From positions 372,001 through 436,000 of the forward strand of contig DDEZ01000011.1 of assembly GCA_002336805.1 (NCBI GenBank): 64,000 nt of DNA, written 5' to 3'. The first letter of the stretch is position 1, and each line of letters starts with the position of its first letter. Below, piece by piece: positions 60,708 to 64,000 of the stretch. The stretch is from Bacteroidetes bacterium UBA1941. Lineage in GTDB: Bacteria; Bacteroidota; Bacteroidia; Chitinophagales; LD1. Below the pieces are notes generated by a model. That model ran no database searches and was not told the origin of the DNA. It was given only the letters and a program-made list of their open reading frames with translations. The translations under genes were made by a program, and so were the position numbers.

Positions 60708-61251
60708 CCTGCACTATCCGCTCATGCTGCATGCCTTTGAGGGTTTCACAGAGCTGGAGCGCCATCGTCGTCTGCTGCAGCTCTATACCCGCTGCGCCTC
60801 AGCAGCATCTATGTACGGCGGCGTAGTGATGAATGATACCAATGATGGTGCCCTGATCTGGCTGCCCGGTAGTAGTTTCCCGCTCTCACTACCACAGGAG
60901 ATCCGCTCGGGCATGGGCCTTATTCCATTCACAGTAGGCCCGCGTCCGACCCTCAGGCTGGTCAGGCATGACGGTACGTCAGAGGGCTGGGTCCGGCAGC
61001 ATGCCGGTGATAAGATGGGCTACATCTGGTGTCTCGGCGTAGCGGCCTCTCAGCGGGGACGAGGCCTGAGCCGCATACTCATAGACCGTGCTATAGAGCA
61101 GATGCGGGCACAGGGTATGGATACCTTTTGGCTGAAAACAGAAGACCCCAAAAATGTGGAGATCTATAAGAAGCAGGGCTTCGAACTGGTCAATCACATG
61201 ATCGTGCCCAGCAGCGGCATACCGAGCTGGGCCATGCGCCGCACTATCTGA
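60664..61251 (+). CDS. GNAT-family N-acetyltransferase
   Basis: The 195-residue protein has a GNAT core in its C-terminal half: strand GYIWCLGVAASQRGRGLSRI with the acetyl-CoA loop Q-R-G-R-G-L, then FWLKTEDPKNVEIYKKQGFE, the motif B helix. The N-terminal half is a helical extension. I take ATG 60664, supported by the duplicated copy of the same start upstream. The substrate is unknown. It converges with the metallophosphoesterase gene, 3 bases apart. Confidence 0.85.
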   Translation: MSPHIRAGEILADAFLHYPLMLHAFEGFTELERHRRLLQLYTRCASAASMYGGVVMNDTNDGALIWLPGSSFPLSLPQEIRSGMGLIPFTVGPRPTLRLVRHDGTSEGWVRQHAGDKMGYIWCLGVAASQRGRGLSRILIDRAIEQMRAQGMDTFWLKTEDPKNVEIYKKQGFELVNHMIVPSSGIPSWAMRRTI

Positions 61252-61254
61252 TCA

Positions 61255-62280
61255 TCAGTTTTTACTATACACATTTACCACTCGCAGCAGTCCGTGGCGA
61301 TGCTCCTTGTTAGATGCAGTCTCGCGGGCGCGTACCACAGGCAGTGCTGACCGCAACGTCCGTACACGGTAGGCCTTATTGCGGTGTACATGGCCTGCCA
61401 GCCAGAGTGCCAGGTGATGGTGATAGGGACGGAGTGCAGTTGTTACTTTATCATAGTCCGCTGTAGGGAGTCCATTGAAGATGGACATGAAATCATGATG
61501 CGGCGGCTGGTGGGAGCAGAGTATGATTTTGTGATCACCCGCCGAGTCTGAGGCGACGGAGTTCATCAGCCATTCAAATGACGCATGCGGAAAATCGTTC
61601 AGGTGGGGCTTCGGGCCATGCTCACCCTTTGGCCTGCCATATATGAAACGAGGGCTCAGGTCGAAGAAGACAAACTTATACCCCTTATACCCAAAGCTGA
61701 AATTCTGAAAGAACTGCTCATGGCGTGAGAATGGACTGTATACACGGATCTGCCGGTAGCCATCATCCCACTTATCTGCCAGACTGCTCAGGCTGTCAAA
61801 CTCCGAGTGGAATACTGCATTGCAGAGAGAATCTCCCGTGGCACATGCCTCCTTTAGCACATCAGTATGAGAGACCACATCATGATTTCCTATCTGTGGT
61901 ACAAATGGGATAGTCAGGCTACCCAGTATTTCATTTGCCTTGTCAAATTCTGATTTCTCTCCGCTATCGGTCAGGTCTCCCGTCACTATCACAAACCTGA
62001 TGTCGTGCTTCTTTGCATTGCGGTTCACCCAGTTCACCGCCATGCGCAGCCGCTCGGCAGCATAGCCTACATCTCCGGCTGGCATCGTATCTCCGCTGTA
62101 TCCCGGGGTGCCGTAGTCAGGTATATGTTCCCCTACGTGTATATCTGTCAGGTGTACAAATGAGAAGCTATGATGGTAGCCTTTTTTCTTATTGACAGTA
62201 GTATGCATGATACGCTGCGCCTCTACAGGCAGCATGGCCGCTGTGAGCAGCCATAGCAGGAGGGTGTACTTCTTTTTCAC
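61255..62280 (-). CDS. Secreted calcineurin-like metallophosphoesterase
   Basis: The 341-residue protein has a signal peptide (MKKKYTLLLWLLTAAMLPVEA) and a full two-metal site: FVHLTDIHVGEHIPDYG (DxH), FVIVTGDLTDSGEKSEFD (GDxx(D/S)), PQIGNHDVVSHTD (GNHD), ILCSHQPPHHD and WLAGHVHRNKAYR (GHxH). It hydrolyses phosphoesters in the periplasm; the target is unknown. The start codon is GTG (62280), with no ATG that keeps the signal peptide. Confidence 0.88.
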   Translation of the reverse strand: MKKKYTLLLWLLTAAMLPVEAQRIMHTTVNKKKGYHHSFSFVHLTDIHVGEHIPDYGTPGYSGDTMPAGDVGYAAERLRMAVNWVNRNAKKHDIRFVIVTGDLTDSGEKSEFDKANEILGSLTIPFVPQIGNHDVVSHTDVLKEACATGDSLCNAVFHSEFDSLSSLADKWDDGYRQIRVYSPFSRHEQFFQNFSFGYKGYKFVFFDLSPRFIYGRPKGEHGPKPHLNDFPHASFEWLMNSVASDSAGDHKIILCSHQPPHHDFMSIFNGLPTADYDKVTTALRPYHHHLALWLAGHVHRNKAYRVRTLRSALPVVRARETASNKEHRHGLLRVVNVYSKN

Positions 62281-62324
62281 GAAGTGCTGAAAATAAGAAA
62301 TGCGTGCTGATAAATATCCTAAAA

Positions 62325-62352
62325 GAAAAGGGCGACCAAAGCCGCCCTTTTC
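62325..62352. terminator. Hairpin between the PPIase and metallophosphoesterase genes
   Basis: The stem gaaaagggcg (62325-62334)/cgcccttttc (62343-62352) has an eight-base loop. It ends minus-strand transcription of the secreted PPIase gene, and its sequence parallels 58794-58817. Confidence 0.8.
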
Positions 62353-62406
62353 TCATTGTATCTTGTATTGTCTAACGTCTAAGATCTAACGTCTCAGGTC
62401 TGCTGT

Positions 62407-63483
62407 TTATTTCACTCCCAGCATCTCTACCTCAAATACGAGGTCGGCCTTAGGAGGGATCACGCCACCTGCGCCGCGATCGCCGTAGGCCAGGTAGTAT
62501 GGTATGATCAGTTTGCCCTTAGAGCCTACATTGTAGAGGCCAAAGCCCTCGTCCCAGCCTGCTATCACCTGATGCTGGCCCAGTACGAACTCAAAAGGCT
62601 GGCCGCGATCCAGAGAGGAGTCAAACTTCTTGCCGTCTTCCAGGAGTGTACCTGTGTAGTGCGCTACTACGGTCTGACCCGGTTGGGCTTTGGCGCCTGA
62701 GCCCTGCACATCTACTGTGTAGTAGAGGCCGGAGGCCGTCTTCTGCGCATTAGGATACTTCGCTTTTACTTTGGCGTCCCACGTAGCCTGCTCTGCTTTC
62801 TTGGCAGCTTCAGCTTTTTGCCTCTGTGCAGCTTCACCTTCTGTGAATGCCTTTACCGCATCAAAAGCCTTCGCTGCTTTGCCCACACGTACGATGCGTA
62901 CAGTGCGCATGGTGTCGTTCTGAGCGATAGCGTTTACCACAGACTGGCCGAGCACTACGTGCCCGAAGATGCTGTGCTTGTCATTCAGCCATGGTGTAGC
63001 CACGTGCGTGATAAAGAACTGTGAGCCGTTAGTGCCCGGACCGGCATTGGCCATAGAGAGTACGCCAGGGCCTGTATGGCGCAGCGATGCGTCAAACTCA
63101 TCAGGGAACTTGTATCCCGGATCACCCATACCGCTACCCAGTGGATCGCCACCCTGTATCATAAAGTTAGGGATCACACGGTGAAACTTCAGCCCGTCAT
63201 AGAATGGCTCCCCCTTGCGCACATGCGTCATAGGATTCTTGCCCTCTACCAGCGTCACAAAGTTGCCTACGGTCATAGGCACTTTCACGTACTCCAGCTG
63301 GCATACGATCTTACCCTTATTAGTGTTGAATACAGCATAGAGGCCATCGGTCTTTTCCCAGTTAGGATTTTCTGCGGTAGCAGGAGCAGCAGCCGGCTTG
63401 GCAGCGCCAGCCTGTGCAAAGGCTCCCGTAGTACCCAGCAGGGTGGCTACAGCCAGGAGTCCGGTCTTGATCGTTCTTATCAT
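62407..63483 (-). CDS. Cyclophilin-FKBP fusion peptidyl-prolyl isomerase, exported form
   Basis: The 358-residue protein is a paralogue of the 58.9 kb gene, with an added signal peptide (MIRTIKTGLLAVATLLGTTG, then AFAQ) and an Ala/Pro-rich spacer. Cyclophilin motifs are KFHRVIPNFMIQGGDPLGSG and NGSQFFITHVATPWLNDKHS; FKBP motifs are VVAHYTGTLLEDGKKFDSS and HQVIAGWDEGFGLYNVG. It should fold exported proteins in the periplasm, which suits an organism with many T9SS cargos. The next paralogue starts upstream on the same strand. Confidence 0.92.
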   Translation of the reverse strand: MIRTIKTGLLAVATLLGTTGAFAQAGAAKPAAAPATAENPNWEKTDGLYAVFNTNKGKIVCQLEYVKVPMTVGNFVTLVEGKNPMTHVRKGEPFYDGLKFHRVIPNFMIQGGDPLGSGMGDPGYKFPDEFDASLRHTGPGVLSMANAGPGTNGSQFFITHVATPWLNDKHSIFGHVVLGQSVVNAIAQNDTMRTVRIVRVGKAAKAFDAVKAFTEGEAAQRQKAEAAKKAEQATWDAKVKAKYPNAQKTASGLYYTVDVQGSGAKAQPGQTVVAHYTGTLLEDGKKFDSSLDRGQPFEFVLGQHQVIAGWDEGFGLYNVGSKGKLIIPYYLAYGDRGAGGVIPPKADLVFEVEMLGVK

Positions 63484-63559
63484 CTTGGTTTTATTTTATG
63501 AATTTTGATTTTAGAAAAGCCATTGTATTGTCTCAATACTCGATACGCACTACTCAATA

Positions 63560-64000
63560 CTATTTCACACCCAGCATCTGCACATCAAACACGAGGTCTG
63601 CGCGCGCAGGTATGGTAGGAGGGGAGCCCTGCTCACCATAGCCTAGGTAGAATGGGATGATCAGTTTGCCCTTAGAGCCGATAGGGAAGTAGCCAAAGCC
63701 CTCATCCCAGCCATCTATCACCTGATGGCCACCGAGCGTAAACTCAAACGGATTGCCGCGGTCCAGAGAGGAGTCAAACTTCTTGCCATCCCACAGGGTG
63801 CCCGTGTAGTGAGCTACTACTATTTGTCCTTGCTTTGCCTTAGGGCCTGTGCCCGGTGTAGTGATGAGGTAGTAGAGGCCTGATGCGGTGCGCTTGGCGC
63901 CTGGGTATTTAGCCTTTACCTTTGCATCCCACTGAGGGTAGGTGGCTGCCATCTTGGCTACCTGCGCCTGGTGCTGCTTGATAGCAGCCTGCATCTGCGC
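63560..64000 (-). CDS. FKBP-type PPIase, third paralogue, N-terminus outside window
   Basis: The minus-strand frame enters from beyond the right edge (no stop before 64000) and ends at 63560. The visible 146 residues have a helical linker (KQHQAQVAKMAATYPQWDAK) and a complete FKBP domain (IVVAHYTGTLWDGKKFDSSL, HQVIDGWDEGFGYFPIGSKG). Its closeness to the two fusion genes suggests that a cyclophilin domain may lie beyond the window, but that part is not visible. The three genes share similar 3' ends. Confidence 0.88.
   Translation of the reverse strand, partial: AQMQAAIKQHQAQVAKMAATYPQWDAKVKAKYPGAKRTASGLYYLITTPGTGPKAKQGQIVVAHYTGTLWDGKKFDSSLDRGNPFEFTLGGHQVIDGWDEGFGYFPIGSKGKLIIPFYLGYGEQGSPPTIPARADLVFDVQMLGVK

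Noticed and set aside
1..64000. CRISPR array, rRNA operon or prophage
   Set aside because: No regularly spaced direct repeats of 23-50 bases, no rRNA-like sequence and no phage structural genes were seen on either strand.

Overview
The window is chromosomal DNA from a member of the Bacteroidota, most likely a Chitinophagaceae-like lineage. Several signs agree. At least eight exported proteins end in type IX secretion (T9SS) sorting domains. Promoters have the Bacteroidota form (TTTG, about 19-21 bases, then TAnnTTTG). Shine-Dalgarno sites are scarce. The GAPDH is the long form of about 480 residues, the L31 is type B, and the Mrp lacks the usual CxxC. I see no rRNA, tRNA, CRISPR array or recognisable transposase. 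The genus is an inference from style, not a match to a known genome.

Layout. 1-2 kb: an incomplete exported TPR protein and two adjacent hotdog-fold thioesterases. 2-7.2 kb: a tight operon with a GMC oxidoreductase fused to an NAD(P)-dependent epimerase/reductase, a GNAT protein, a family 2 glycosyltransferase and the peptidoglycan glycosyltransferase MtgA, suggesting an envelope glycan or lipid. 7.2-14 kb: housekeeping and small genes (holA, amn, an HsdR-N-like nuclease fold, a small lipoprotein, an HD phosphohydrolase, an esterase) and an ELWxxDGT-repeat T9SS cargo. 14-22.5 kb: rpsA, mrp, xerD, aroQ and two T9SS cargos, one of them a 960-residue type B protein. 22.5-26 kb: a delta-60-repeat cargo, a lipoprotein with two lipoboxes and a diheme cytochrome lipoprotein.

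26-31.6 kb holds the most distinctive locus. A 4'-phosphopantetheinyl transferase is divergent from a 1330-residue single-module peptide synthetase of the Pls/PosA type (adenylation domain, carrier domain, then three membrane plus left-handed beta-helix units), followed by a small exported protein. 31.7-38.4 kb is housekeeping (gap, ffh, a GNAT gene, tex), interrupted by an A+T-rich two-gene cassette between gap and ffh. 38.4-41 kb: a response regulator and PAS histidine kinase pair. 41-46 kb: a cytochrome/copper-monooxygenase-like T9SS cargo, a CREST/ceramidase-like membrane protein, a PhoD-like phosphatase and an LpxL-like acyltransferase whose catalytic acid is replaced by Gln. 46-50 kb: rpmE2, a DUF47/Pit phosphate pair and an ABC exporter. 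50-58.8 kb: four further exported proteins (three with T9SS domains), an SDR enzyme, a thioesterase and a helical-repeat protein. 58.8-64 kb: three members of a cyclophilin-FKBP fusion family, with a GNAT gene, a metallophosphoesterase and a second A+T-rich inserted gene between them.

Two A+T-rich inserts (33.2-34.2 kb and 59.9-60.6 kb) are each flanked by imperfect direct copies of neighbouring host sequence: the gap terminator in one case, the 5' end of a GNAT gene in the other. With the NRPS-like locus, these are the best candidates for something not yet described. All calls come from reading the sequence; no database search was run.
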